Assembly: GCA_039707655.1 (NCBI GenBank) | Contig: CM077668.1 | Span: forward strand, 63,381,086-63,445,085 | DNA length: 64,000 nucleotides | Direction of reading: 5' to 3' | Source: Elymus sibiricus | Taxonomy: Eukaryota; Streptophyta; Magnoliopsida; Poales; Poaceae | Made by a program: the position numbers and the translations under genes | Notes under the pieces: model-generated | What the model was told of the DNA's origin: nothing | What the model saw: the letters and a program-made list of their open reading frames with translations, nothing else | Databases searched by the model: none | Shown here: piece after piece, positions 54,898 to 64,000 of the stretch | How positions within the stretch are numbered: position 1 is the first letter of the stretch | Layout: every line of letters starts with the position of its first letter

Positions 54898-57631
54898 TTA
54901 GTTCTCATCATCCCCATCAATGCTGGAGAGCATGCTCTTCAATACCTCATAGGTCATGAAGGCGATTCCAACGCTAGGAACAACTTTCAGGTACTCGGGG
55001 ACTATGCCTCGGTAGAAGCCACGAGGACCTTCCTTTTGAAGGATTTGGCGGATGGTTCCAGTTATGCTTGATTTTTCAATTTGCGATGTCCCAGCAGCCC
55101 CATGTAGTTGCATCCGTCGCTTTACAAGATCAAGAGGAAATGTAGCTGCAATATTGAATGTACCATTTACCATGGAGATTGGAAATACATGATTTGAGTC
55201 ATGTAAGATATACACAATGATTAAGGTGATTAGGTATCAAAGGCCACTTACCTGTCGACGCTGCAATACCAGATAGACTCCCAGAAAACAAGCTCACAAC
55301 GGCATTGGAATCATTTGGCCTGATGCATATAAGCCCACAGCCATCAGATCGAATCCGACAAAATAGAAATGGAAGCCAAGGGAATATTCAGCAAAGCTAA
55401 ATAATGATATTCACCTTTCCATTTGCCAATGAGACCTCAAGGATTCATATACATAAAAGCTGATTGCTATACCCGGTCCAACTCCCTGTAACTCATAAAA
55501 GTTACTGGCAAGTCAACTCAAAAACCATTCTCAGTAGAAGCATGCGGCTTACCAATAATGTGGCCCCAAGGCCTTTATACAAGCCTCTGCCACTCTCTTC
55601 TCTACAAATTGTGGACAACGTATGAAAGATGCCCTTGTAATACCTGGTGGTTTTCTGCAGAAAATTAGATAGGGCAAAGTTAGCTTACCAAATGATGTTC
55701 CTTTGGTCTGTAAAGCTGCATTGCATGAAAGTTGAACCTAAGGATTTTTGTAAGTTCTAACTGGAAGTTAGATTGGTTAAGTGTTATTCACAAAAAGAAT
55801 ACAAACATCATTGGTTAAGTTGAATATAAGGCCCAAGGCCTTTATACAATCCTCTGCCACTCTCTTCTCTACAAATTGCAGACATCGTATGAAAGATGCC
55901 CTTGTAATACCTAGTGGTTTCTGCGGAAAATTAGGAAGGACAAAAAAGGACAGACCCAGTGCTAGAAGCTCCCACACCAGGTGGGGTCTGGGGAAGGATT
56001 ATACGAGGCAAGCCTTACCCCTGCACAGTGCAATGCAGAGAGGCCGCGTCGAATCCAGGACCTCTTGGCACAAGTGGGGAATACTTCACCACTGCGCCAG
56101 GCCTGTCCTTCTGGAAAATTAGAAAGCACAAAACGAATTAATTAGTTAGCTCGCTAAATCATGTTCCTTTGGTCTATAAAGCTGCATTGCGTGAAAGTTG
56201 AATCTAAGGATATCCTAAGTTCTAACTGGAAGTTAGATTGATTGATTGATTGGTGACGTATCATTCACAAAAGGAAGAAAAACATTACCTGAGTTGCCAA
56301 ACGAGTTCGAACAACATCCAGCGGGTAAGTTACAGATGCAGCTGTCACTCCCGCTAGACCACCACCAAGTAAACGTACGACACTAACATAATTTGGGTCA
56401 TCCAGGCCAGGCACCATTCCGAGAAGCTGCAATCGTTATTCAAAAATCATCAAACTATAACAAAACAGCATAAAGTCATGAACAATCTTACAGGTTAACA
56501 TACTGAAACTTAGTGCTGACCTTTTTGTATCGCTCATAAGAATAGAAGCTCATGGCAGAATAAGGTAATCGATGTACAATGGTGACAAGATTGCCTTTCC
56601 AAAATGCCCCAAACCCTTCTTCTCGAACAATCCGCGAAGCCTCGTGCCATATACTACACTTCCTTAGAGCTGCGGCATCTGAATGCATACCTGCCACCTG
56701 TCGGATCAGTATGTCACAAGCTCGTATAACAAACTTTATCATCAACATATGGGTTATGTCTTATGTGACACAAAAAATTATATTGCTGGGTTTGTATTCA
56801 AGAACCATTTCAAGAGACTGCGATTTTGTAGCTATGATATGAACAGCGTAGAGTACAATAAATTCACAGCCAAGGTTTAACTTCGGACGGTGATTGGACA
56901 CAATATGTGCAGTGTTGTAAATTATAACAACAATAACAGTTCATGACTGTCAACCAGGGATGTACAGTTTAGAGCAATCAGTTAAAAGGAGGGAAGAATC
57001 TATAAATCGTACTCAGGCAACTAAGTTGACATTATCAGCATCAAATTCCTTTCAAGAGCCTACATGTGAAGCCAGAAGCCCCGAAAAAGAAGAAAATTCT
57101 TTCTTCACGCTCACATATAACCACATTAATTGCTACAACCGGAGGTTTACCCCCATGCTTTTTTAGCTCCCAATTCCTTATCAGAGGTCAGGGCACATTT
57201 AAAGGGGATTCCTTTGTGGTCAAATCATGTCCTAGACACAGAATCTCGGAAAATCAAACAGGCGCTCAATTAGACCTCGCCGGTGCTTCGTGCCCTCTGA
57301 AATCCCCCCCTGGGGCTTCAAATTCGCAGCTGCGGAAGCAAGATATCTCCCTCCCCTGTCCCCTCAGAGCTCCCAATCCGTACACACGAGACGCCGGAGA
57401 GAAAGGAGGGGGGGGGGGGGGGGGGGGGGGGGGAGCCTTTTTTACCTGGAAGAGGATGGTGAGGCGGGCGAGGGGCGCGGTGCAGGTCTTGCTGACGACG
57501 CCGGCGAAGCCGCCGGCGGCGAGGTGCGCGGCGGTGCCGATGTGGCGCTGCTGCTGGTCCTGGCGGCGGGAGGCCGATACGGCGCCGCGGCCGTCGAGGG
57601 CCACGCCGCCCACCCGCGCCTCCGTCTGCAT
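54898..57631 (-). CDS. Mitochondrial carrier (SLC25-type) protein
   Basis: Seven exons on the minus strand: 57631-57446, 56697-56521, 56426-56289, 55654-55553, 55485-55415, 55319-55252 and 55145-54898 (990 nt, 329 aa, the usual carrier length). Three ~100-aa repeats: AAGGFAGVVSKTCTAPLARL (about 37-56, a non-canonical first signature), TYPLDVVRTR (about 153-162) and TFPLDLVKRR (about 249-258). GF-rich loops such as REEGFGAFWKGN and GPRGFYRGIVPEYLKVVPSV follow the helices. The protein would sit in the inner mitochondrial membrane and exchange a nucleotide- or cofactor-like solute. It resembles a plant carrier group close to the CoA and Ca-dependent carriers; the substrate cannot be read from sequence. 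All splice sites are consensus and no stop is present. Start: first ATG of the GC-rich exon. Confidence 0.93.
55680..56288 (-). repeat. Duplicated exon 4 and intron segment in the carrier gene
   Basis: The segment 55835-55917 copies exon 4 (KTTRYYKGIFHT... region). Intron sequence at 55690-55800 recurs at 56130-56285 (atgttcctttggtct, gctgcattgc, and taactggaagttagattg words). In the extra exon copy the acceptor side reads ccgcag|AAACC (one A fewer) and an in-frame change follows (CCACTAGG), so its inclusion would break the protein. It is probably skipped. Confidence 0.85.
55941..56112 (-). mobile_element. tRNA-derived SINE in a carrier-gene intron
   Basis: Minus-strand element starting near aaggacaggcctggcgcagt, with an A box (ggcgcagtggtgaag) and a B box (ggtcctggattcgacgc) of a Pol III promoter, ending cactgggtctgtccttttttg. 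The flanks ggaaaattaggaagg (55925-55939) and ggaaaattagaaagc (56113-56127) form a slightly diverged target duplication. A T-rich tail fits grass p-SINE-like families. Confidence 0.8.
57408..57433. repeat. G26 homopolymer beside a splice donor
   Basis: An unbroken run of 26 G on plus (C on the minus, transcribed strand) that starts 12 bases inside intron 1 of the carrier gene. Its length may be uncertain in the assembly. Confidence 0.95.
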
Positions 57632-58602
57632 CGGCGGGACAGGTGGGGATTGCGGCTAGGGTTGGCTCGTTCGCGGGGGCGGTGCGGTGTGGATGGCGGA
57701 CGGACGCGTGCGTGCGTGCGCGCTCGGAGTTCGAAAGCGGCGACGGTGCGTGCGTGCTGCGTAGCCCGCTCCTCCTCCTCACGTTTATTGTTTTTTTACT
57801 ACAGCTAGGCGCTAGCGCTCGTTTTTTCTTGTGAGATTTTCTTTCGTTTCTTGGGGACGGGGCCAGAGCTATTTCTTTTCCTTATATTTTGGTCTTCGGG
57901 TATTTTTCCACCTTACCTGTTGCGTTTTACTAGGTGTGAAACAAGCAAATTGTTACCCTAATGTAAGAATAACACTATTGTAAAAGGGAAATGATTCTCT
58001 TCGTCCGGCGATCTCGCGGTTTTGTCCGCCGCCTCTCACGAATAACACGTGGCAGTGGGCCACGGACGTTGCTACTTCTTCTCCGCCTTATCCTCACAGG
58101 AGGCTTCCTTCAAGCAGATCCAACATCGTCCCCAACTCCCATCCTCCAACAGTGATCCACCATGGCGTCCGTCAGTCCGCTCCTCCTGCTCCAGGGCGTC
58201 ATGTTGCAAAAGTCCTTACGCAACATCACCTATGTTGCAAAAAAGGTGAAGGCGAAAAAAAATATTCTGCAACACAACCTCTATTGCAAAGGGTTCTGCA
58301 ACACTAACGGTTGCCGAGTGGATGGACCTTTATAAAGATCCACCGACTGACGCGCGGCACGCCCCATATAGATTGTCCTTATAAAGAGAAAATAAACTTA
58401 GCAAATAAAACCCCAATTTTTTGCAAATACTCAAATGCTTGATGACCGCCTTCCCAACGCCATAGAGGGACGATCACCTCCTTTTTGCCAAACTCTATTT
58501 ATGCTTGTTTTGCTAAAAAACAATCTAAAATATTAATTATTTGTCTTGGTTCTTACCAAAAAACTTAGAAAAAAAGTTGCAATTTCTACGCTAGACACTT
58601 CA
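57632..58602. promoter_or_regulatory. Upstream region of the carrier gene and degraded repeats
   Basis: 57632-57790 is GC-rich and should contain the 5' UTR and core promoter of the minus-strand carrier gene; no convincing TATA box was seen. From 58040 to 58380 repeated gcaac/ttgcaa words (tgttgcaaaa, ctgcaacac) look like an old repeat. No gene. Confidence 0.35.
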
Positions 58603-58755
58603 TACTCCATCCGTTCACAAATATAAGATACTTTGGATATTTTAATATAGACTATATACGGTCTTACATGAGTGAACAAACATACTAAAACGTGTCTATA
58701 TACACCTAATTTAGAAGAAAAAAACGAAACATCTTATTTGTGAACGGAGGAAATA
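58603..58755. mobile_element. Stowaway-type MITE
   Basis: About 153 bp: tactccatccgttcacaaat...ttatttgtgaacggaggaaata. The termini pair, with internal atactttggatattttaata and cctaatttagaag words typical of this common Triticeae/Pooideae family. Confidence 0.88.
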
Positions 58756-58984
58756 CTTTGGTAAAATGAAATATGGTAAAACTGAAAATATTAATGGCTT
58801 GTTTTCTAATAAAAGAAGGGCCCCAAAGGACCCACAATGACGCATTAGGTATAACTTGTCCAAATGTTTTTACACCAGAACCCAATAGAGAGAGAGAAAA
58901 AATTATAACTCGGGTCCTAGCATTTTACATCAATGACCCATATTTCAATTGGATGTGTCCCGGTAAGATCGTTAACGACTGATA

Positions 58985-59325
58985 TATTCCCCCACCTCAT
59001 GCTTGGTTTGAGCGGTTCAACTTTGTGGTTCAAGCTGTTGGTTTCTCGTGAGCATGACCCTACACTTCTTCACTCATACATTTGACCGCGGTCGTACCTT
59101 GCTTCTTCTCTATATTGATGATATGTCGATCACTGGAGATGATCAGAAGTACATTGCTTTTATTAAGAAAAAGTTGGGTGAGCAATTCAAGATGTCAGAT
59201 TGATTTCTCTCTCAGTTATTTTCTAGGAATTGAGGTTGATCAAACTAATGATGGTTACTATCTCTCTCAGCATCGCTATACTCAGGATTTGATCCATTGT
59301 TTCCTTTCCAAACTAGTTATTTGTT
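58985..59325 (+). pseudogene. Copia reverse-transcriptase fragment
   Basis: Plus-strand pieces PPHAWFERFNFVVQAVGFS, GRTLLLLYIDDMSITGDDQK and KKLGEQFKMSD surround the YVDD-type catalytic motif (here YIDD). Stops and a frameshift follow. No LTR or other domain nearby belongs to it; a short relic. Confidence 0.8.
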
Positions 59326-59596
59326 TCTAGTCGAGCAAGCAATGACTGAGAGAAGTACAACCATAACATAAATTCTACTTTGATCAAAATGTTTTTTCCC
59401 TTTGCATCTGAAAGCTGACCATAGAAATGATCTAGTAAAATGGTCTTACCTTCCTTTTGCACATTAACCATGATTTTCTGAGAGACGACGAAGATATAAA
59501 AGAGAGAAATAAACGAGAAATGAAATGATATGGGAATTTTATTGGATCTCGAAATCCTCTCTTTCCCGAAGTATTTTTTTTGACGAATAATCTATA
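59326..59596. other. Unassigned AT-rich spacer
   Basis: No feature recognised. Confidence 0.4.
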
Positions 59597-60512
59597 GGAG
59601 ATATGCCCTAGAGGCAATAATAAATGTTATTGTTTATCTTCATGTTCATAATTATGTTTATGTTCCATGCTATAACTGCTATGGTTCTCAAGTCTGCAAT
59701 AACCACGAGGCTCGAAGGAAGACTCATATGCACGTGTGGAATAATGAACGGTAAAATGTATTCCTAGTCTGGCCTCTAAGACTAGCTCAAGTGTTGCATG
59801 ATGGTTCTGTTTTCCTGATCATGGGCATGACTATGCCGGCAACTTTGAGGGCACAATGTTAGGAGAACACTTGTGTTGAATCGACCAGATTGATGTTATG
59901 CTATGAGATACATTCGTCACAAGTTAATGGTTAATAACACATAGATAGTTAATGTTTGCATAATTCCTTAGACCATGAGAGTATCAAGTTCCTTCGTACT
60001 TGCTTCGTGAACTTTGGGGTTTGTTAAATGTCATCCGTAACTGGGTGGCTATTACGGCGGCTTACGGGTTCACGGAAAAGTATGGCAAGTAACAAGATAG
60101 CTCAAGATTGGGATTTGCTCATACGACGATGGAGAGATATTCTCGGGCCCTCTCGGTGTTACGGTATCCACCGTCGTCTGGCCAGACACATTGTGATTTG
60201 ATCACAGGGATACCGGAACACGGAAACGAGAAAAGAGAACAAAACCGGTAACGAGGTAACTTGCATGGTGGACAAGTTGTTGATCCATGGGGATGCAGAA
60301 AATCTCACCTCGGGTGTTTGTAACATATCGCGAAGCAACAGGAATAACACACGGCAACTGGAGGTTCACTCGAATATTCATTCGTGTGGGTATAGGGATC
60401 AATATGGGTGTCCACGGCTCCGATGTTGATCATTGATCGGAAAGTGTTCCGGGTCATGTCTATACTTCACCGAACCTATAGGGTCACACGCTTAAGGGTC
60501 ATCTATCTGCTG

Positions 60513-60690
60513 AAACACTATTGGGAGAAAATATCTCACGAATAGTGGAAATACTATTGTGAATAGTGGAAACACTATTGGGAGAAAATATCTTACGAAT
60601 AGTGGGACCACTATTATGAATAGTGGAAACACTATTGGGAGAAAATATCTCGTGAATAGTGGAAACACTATTATGAATAGTGTGAAAATA
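60513..60690. repeat. 57-bp tandem repeats in the LTR
   Basis: Copies start at 60513, 60570 and 60627, with a partial fourth. Each unit has aaacactattgggagaaaat and a cactatt(g/a)tgaatagtg palindrome, placed about 40-200 bases upstream of the TATA box. They could be promoter modules; function unknown. Confidence 0.9.
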
Positions 60691-60963
60691 TCTGAGGGCA
60701 TTTTGGTATTTTACCATCTCTTCTCACCCTATAAATAGGGGTGGAGGGTGCTCTCCATTTTCATCCAAGTTCTCACATGAGTTCTCATACACATGCCATA
60801 GACTTGTCTGGCTTCTCTCTCCCTCCCAGCGAAATAGTTTCGTAGAGCCGAAAGGTTGTCTGGGTTCCGACAGGAACTAGTTCTGGACGGCGAAGCCCTG
60901 CCGGATAGATGACACCGTATGTGTGCAACTCTGTAGAGAGATCGTAGTTTCAGTCTTAGTTCG

Positions 60964-61130
60964 AGGGTCCTCCCGAAGGGCTGTCCGAGTGACCGTCCGA
61001 GTTTTGAGGGTCCTCCCGAAGGGCTGTCCGAGTGACCGTCCGAGTTTCGAAGGTCCTCCCGGAGGGCTGTCCGTGACACCGTCCGAGGGACTGTCCGACC
61101 GCCTCCCGGAGGGCTGTCCGAGGGGCAGAT
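60964..61130. repeat. 43-bp tandem repeats downstream of the LTR TATA box
   Basis: A gagggtcctcccgaagggct/gtccgagtgaccgtccgagt unit is repeated three times (60964, 61007, 61049), followed by shorter variants. Located in the transcribed R/U5 region. Confidence 0.88.
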
Positions 61131-61327
61131 GAGGGAGGACATCCTCGCGGTTGGGAGGTTGTAAAATCCTAACTGCGGGGATCTGCACCGCCGATCGTCA
61201 TCGACTCTACTTCCGCTGCGCTACGAGTCGGTAACGAAAAGATCAAACCTTGTATGCAGTCTCCATAGTGGTCCTGGGCTGGTGCGTAGGTCGGAAATTT
61301 TTTGTTTTCTGCTGTGTTCCCCTACAG

Positions 61328-61341
61328 TGGCATCATGAGCC
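61328..61341 (+). other. Primer-binding site
   Basis: TGGCATCATGAGCC directly follows the LTR end and resembles the tRNA-Met-type PBS (TGGTATCAGAGCC) in the variant form seen in BARE/Angela-like elements. Confidence 0.7.
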
Positions 61342-63567
61342 GTGCTATGCGTAGATGCAGGTTACGATCTAGAATACATAGAGATGTATGGGTATTGCAC
61401 AATATAATTTGTAGTAGATGAGTTCTACTGCTGATAATTATTTGTGCGGGTAGCAGATGAAATCTGTTACCCGATGTTCTTGTTGCTTCCCTGGAATTTG
61501 CATATTTCTGATCTTGATAACAGCATGGTGGAGTTTCAAAGTTCTGGCAATCCGCGATCCTGATTGATCAACGAAGTGCTAACAGTTCTTTGAATTCCAC
61601 CATAGTTAAAAAGAAAGATGAAATTTCGCAGACGAAAGGGCAATGCAGATATGATCTGCACGGGGGTCATGCGTATGACGAAGTTCAGTATGGGGCTTGA
61701 GATTTTATTATCTCGTATTTCATACACACCGTAAAGTTAATCTAGCGACTTGAATAATCATACTTGATGATGGACGTTGGTAGCTTCGGTTTGTTTCGAA
61801 ACCTTAGAAGCCACGTAAAATGAAATTTTGCATAAACCGATTAGAGGCGTCTAACTTGGTTTTGCAGGATGTGCATGTGATGTGGTATAGCAGTGCTCAT
61901 ATAAATTTGATTATGTATGAGATGACTATATGATGTAAAATTAACATGACCTGCGTGTCATGATTCGGCATGATGGCTGGAGCCATATGATTGTCACTTT
62001 AATGACCTGCGTGTCAACCTTAAGTAATGCACTTATTTTATTAGCTATAGAGATAGCAATATTATCTGGTGCATCGACAAGGTGGTGGCAATCTTCGCAA
62101 AGGTGAACACCGACGCGAATGCCGAAGACGAAGAAATAAAAGACTTCTCCGTCAGAAGGGGCTATACCATATCATGCTATTATGAATTGCCTGAGATGTT
62201 TATCCCTTATGATGCACCCTTCTTGATTGCGCGGTAGTCGCTTTTTATTAGGGTGATCTCTCACAAAAATATCAAGTAGTTAGTGTTCTCCCAAGTGTAG
62301 CACCGTCACGGTACCTATCTTTTTGGGGTGCGCCGTGTCACACGGGTACGAACGATTAGAGAAGTGTGAGGCGGGTGAGTTGAGACCTCGCAGCGAGATC
62401 ACTTGGTTGTCTTGGCGTTCAGGCATGACCGTCATGAGCTCGGAACACGCCCATTGAAAGATGAACAAGAATCACATAGAGATGTGATTGGCAAGTTGGC
62501 CTAGCGATTAAAATTCTCGTCATCAGTGATGTCCACATCAATGGCGTTGAATTGAAATGCGGGTCTTGTATCACTCACAATCAATTATGAGAGATATTGA
62601 TTTGAGTGGGAGCGCACTGTAGAATTAACTTGTTTAATTCTCTGTGCAATTAATTATGAACTTTGTCTAAGTGAAATTTGCATAATAGTTGTAGAATAAT
62701 GGCTCGCGTTTCCACCTTCCCTATTAAATTTGAATAGCTGTTAAATATCTGGTTAAACTTTACGGTTGGTAACGTAATGTGAGGATTGTCCTCAAGAGTG
62801 CCGAGAAGGATTTTGTCCTATCGCATGCTTTTGGTATTCTCCCGCTAATGCTATGGTTGATGTGACTCTCGTCCTTCGATCCAAAAGCTAGAATTCCATT
62901 ACAGTCAAGTGCAATATGTTTGCTTCCATGAGACCCGAACTTCAAAAATTTAGGATAGCTATGTGATATTCATGGAACTGAAAATCATTTTCAGACACAA
63001 ACAAAGGCTAAAAGATATGTGATATCCAAAGCAATGTTTGTTTTGCAAACTATTAGTAAAAGTGTTTACTATGCATTTGACTAATAACAGAGGGATCCAG
63101 AAGAACGCCTATCATATGATGAAAGGTGAATAAAACAACAACTTAAAGAGAAAGGAAATGTCCAAAGGGTGTTAGTGTGACTTACACACCTAGGATTTCC
63201 GGGGCTAACGCCACTCTTAAGTTGAGTGCTTCTTCTGAGAGTAGGAGAAATACTGAAAGTTAAACTATTAAAAGTATAAAGGCAAAAAGAGAGAAGAGTG
63301 GAATGTCCAGCTCATGTATGAAAGTCATACAAGCTATTGATGTATAAAAGGCTGGTCAAAGAAATAGTTCTTGGGAATTGTGATTAAATTGTTAGTCACT
63401 AATTCTTGGGTATTGTGAATTTGATCACAAAGATACCCGCTCGATTGCATTTTGCTGCGACTCGATGCAAGAACTACTACAGCCTAAAAGACTTGTCGGA
63501 GTGAGGTTTAGATACGCGCTGCGAATATAGTAAAATGTTACTATACCTTCCATCGGTGTATTACCGT
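61342..63567 (+). other. Long untranslated leader of the BARE/Angela-like element
   Basis: More than 2 kb without a supported gag start. Long leaders are usual in BARE/Angela elements. Landmarks such as ggggtgcgccgtgtcacacg (62325-62344) fit an LTR-element internal leader. The coding region would lie beyond the window. Confidence 0.55.
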
Positions 63568-64000
63568 CTGTATTTACTTTCATAATTCATTTTAGAGTTT
63601 TACACACTCTAGCCCATTGCATAAGGTATCTTGCAAGAAGGTTGTTCATAAGAGAACTTTTGATGTTCGATGTTATGAATAACTTAAGGGCCATACTTTC
63701 ATTATGAATGAGATGTATGTTATGAATATTGATAATAATACATTACCTCTGTATTTACTTTCATAATTCATTTTAGAGTTTTACACACTCTAGCCCATTG
63801 CATAAGGTATCTTGCAAGAAGGTTGTTCATAAGAGAACTTTTGATGTTCGATGTTATGAATAACTTAAGGGCCATACTTTCATTATGAATGAGATGTATA
63901 TTATGAATATTGATAATAATACATTACCTCTGTATTTACTTTCATAATTCACACACTCTAGCCCATTGCATAAGGTATCTTGCAAGAAGGTTGTTCATAA
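63568..64000. repeat. 181-bp tandem repeats running off the window
   Basis: Copies begin at 63568, 63749 and 63930 with ctgtatttactttcataatt. The first two are nearly identical (tgttatg against tattatg is one difference); the third lacks about 15 bases (attttagagttttac). The array continues past the end. Confidence 0.93.

Larger units (their letters stand above)
59597..61326 (+). repeat. BARE/Angela/WIS-like copia 5' LTR
   Basis: Starts around ggagatatgccctagaggca, the well-known beginning of Triticeae BARE/Angela LTRs. It carries their order of landmarks (ccttagaccatgagagtatc, aactgggtggctattacggc, gggccctctcggtgttacgg, accgaacctatagggtcaca) and ends cccctaca before a primer site. A TATA box, ctataaatag, is at 60729-60738. 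Length ~1.73 kb fits the family. The extreme TG start is not clear, so the left edge may be damaged. Confidence 0.8.

Noticed and set aside
60492..60717. Repetitive minus-strand ORFs (LFIIVFPLF...)
   Set aside because: Translation of the 57-bp tandem repeats inside an LTR.

Overview
This is nuclear DNA of a grass, most likely a pooid (wheat, barley, oat or Lolium relatives). Support comes from introns with GT-AG borders, GC-rich first exons, Stowaway MITEs with the CTCCCTCCGTCC-type end, a tRNA-derived SINE with a T-rich tail, several Ty1/copia elements and a 1.7-kb BARE/Angela/WIS-like LTR at the right edge. Species cannot be fixed from the sequence alone. Most of the window is transposable elements. 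Two host protein genes (a headless class XI myosin and a mitochondrial carrier) and one U6 snRNA gene look intact.

Left third (1-17.5 kb): a GC-rich leader-like island, a MITE, a (TC)46 microsatellite and a decayed LINE (2590-3077 plus 11929-13075). The LINE is split by an 8,842-bp Mutator-like element (MULE, 3078-11919) with ~103-bp TIRs and a perfect 9-bp target duplication. The MULE carries three genes: a 929-aa MuDR-type transposase, a seven-exon plant-mobile-domain (PMD) gene on the same strand, and a two-exon unknown gene converging on them from the other end. Its ends hold arrays of CAGTCGGCT/AGCCGAC palindromes, and it has further tandem and inverted repeats next to each gene.

Middle (17.5-39 kb): a nest of retroelements. 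Copia-1 (17483-23273, plus strand) has complete LTRs, TSD atttc, one gag frameshift and two stops. Copia-2 (23843-29347, minus strand, TSD agaag) has lost most of its 5' LTR, the PBS and the gag start, and sits inside the 3' LTR of an older Copia-3. Copia-3 is in turn cut by the degenerate Copia-4 (30210 to about 32290). Next come MITEs, a 45-bp minisatellite, a 1.5-kb GC-rich retro-insert with 11-bp TSDs but no reverse transcriptase, a 5'-truncated LINE with a 13-bp TSD, and a LINE relic.

Genic part (39-57.7 kb): an 18-exon gene (40019-43908, 766 aa) encodes IQ motifs, a coiled coil and the DIL globular tail of myosin XI without the motor head. Its 3' end and a neighbouring U6 snRNA gene have been tandemly duplicated. 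The downstream U6 copy (52799-52900) is intact with USE and TATA elements; the upstream one (50889-50972) is degenerate. The upstream duplicate is also split by a ~6.3-kb insertion with gene-fragment-like exons. On the minus strand, 54898-57631, a seven-exon mitochondrial carrier (329 aa) has a decayed tandem copy of its fourth exon and a SINE in an intron.

Right edge (58-64 kb): a Stowaway MITE, a copia RT scrap, then a BARE/Angela-like LTR (59597-61326), a tRNA-Met-type PBS and a long untranslated leader with 181-bp tandem repeats running off the window.
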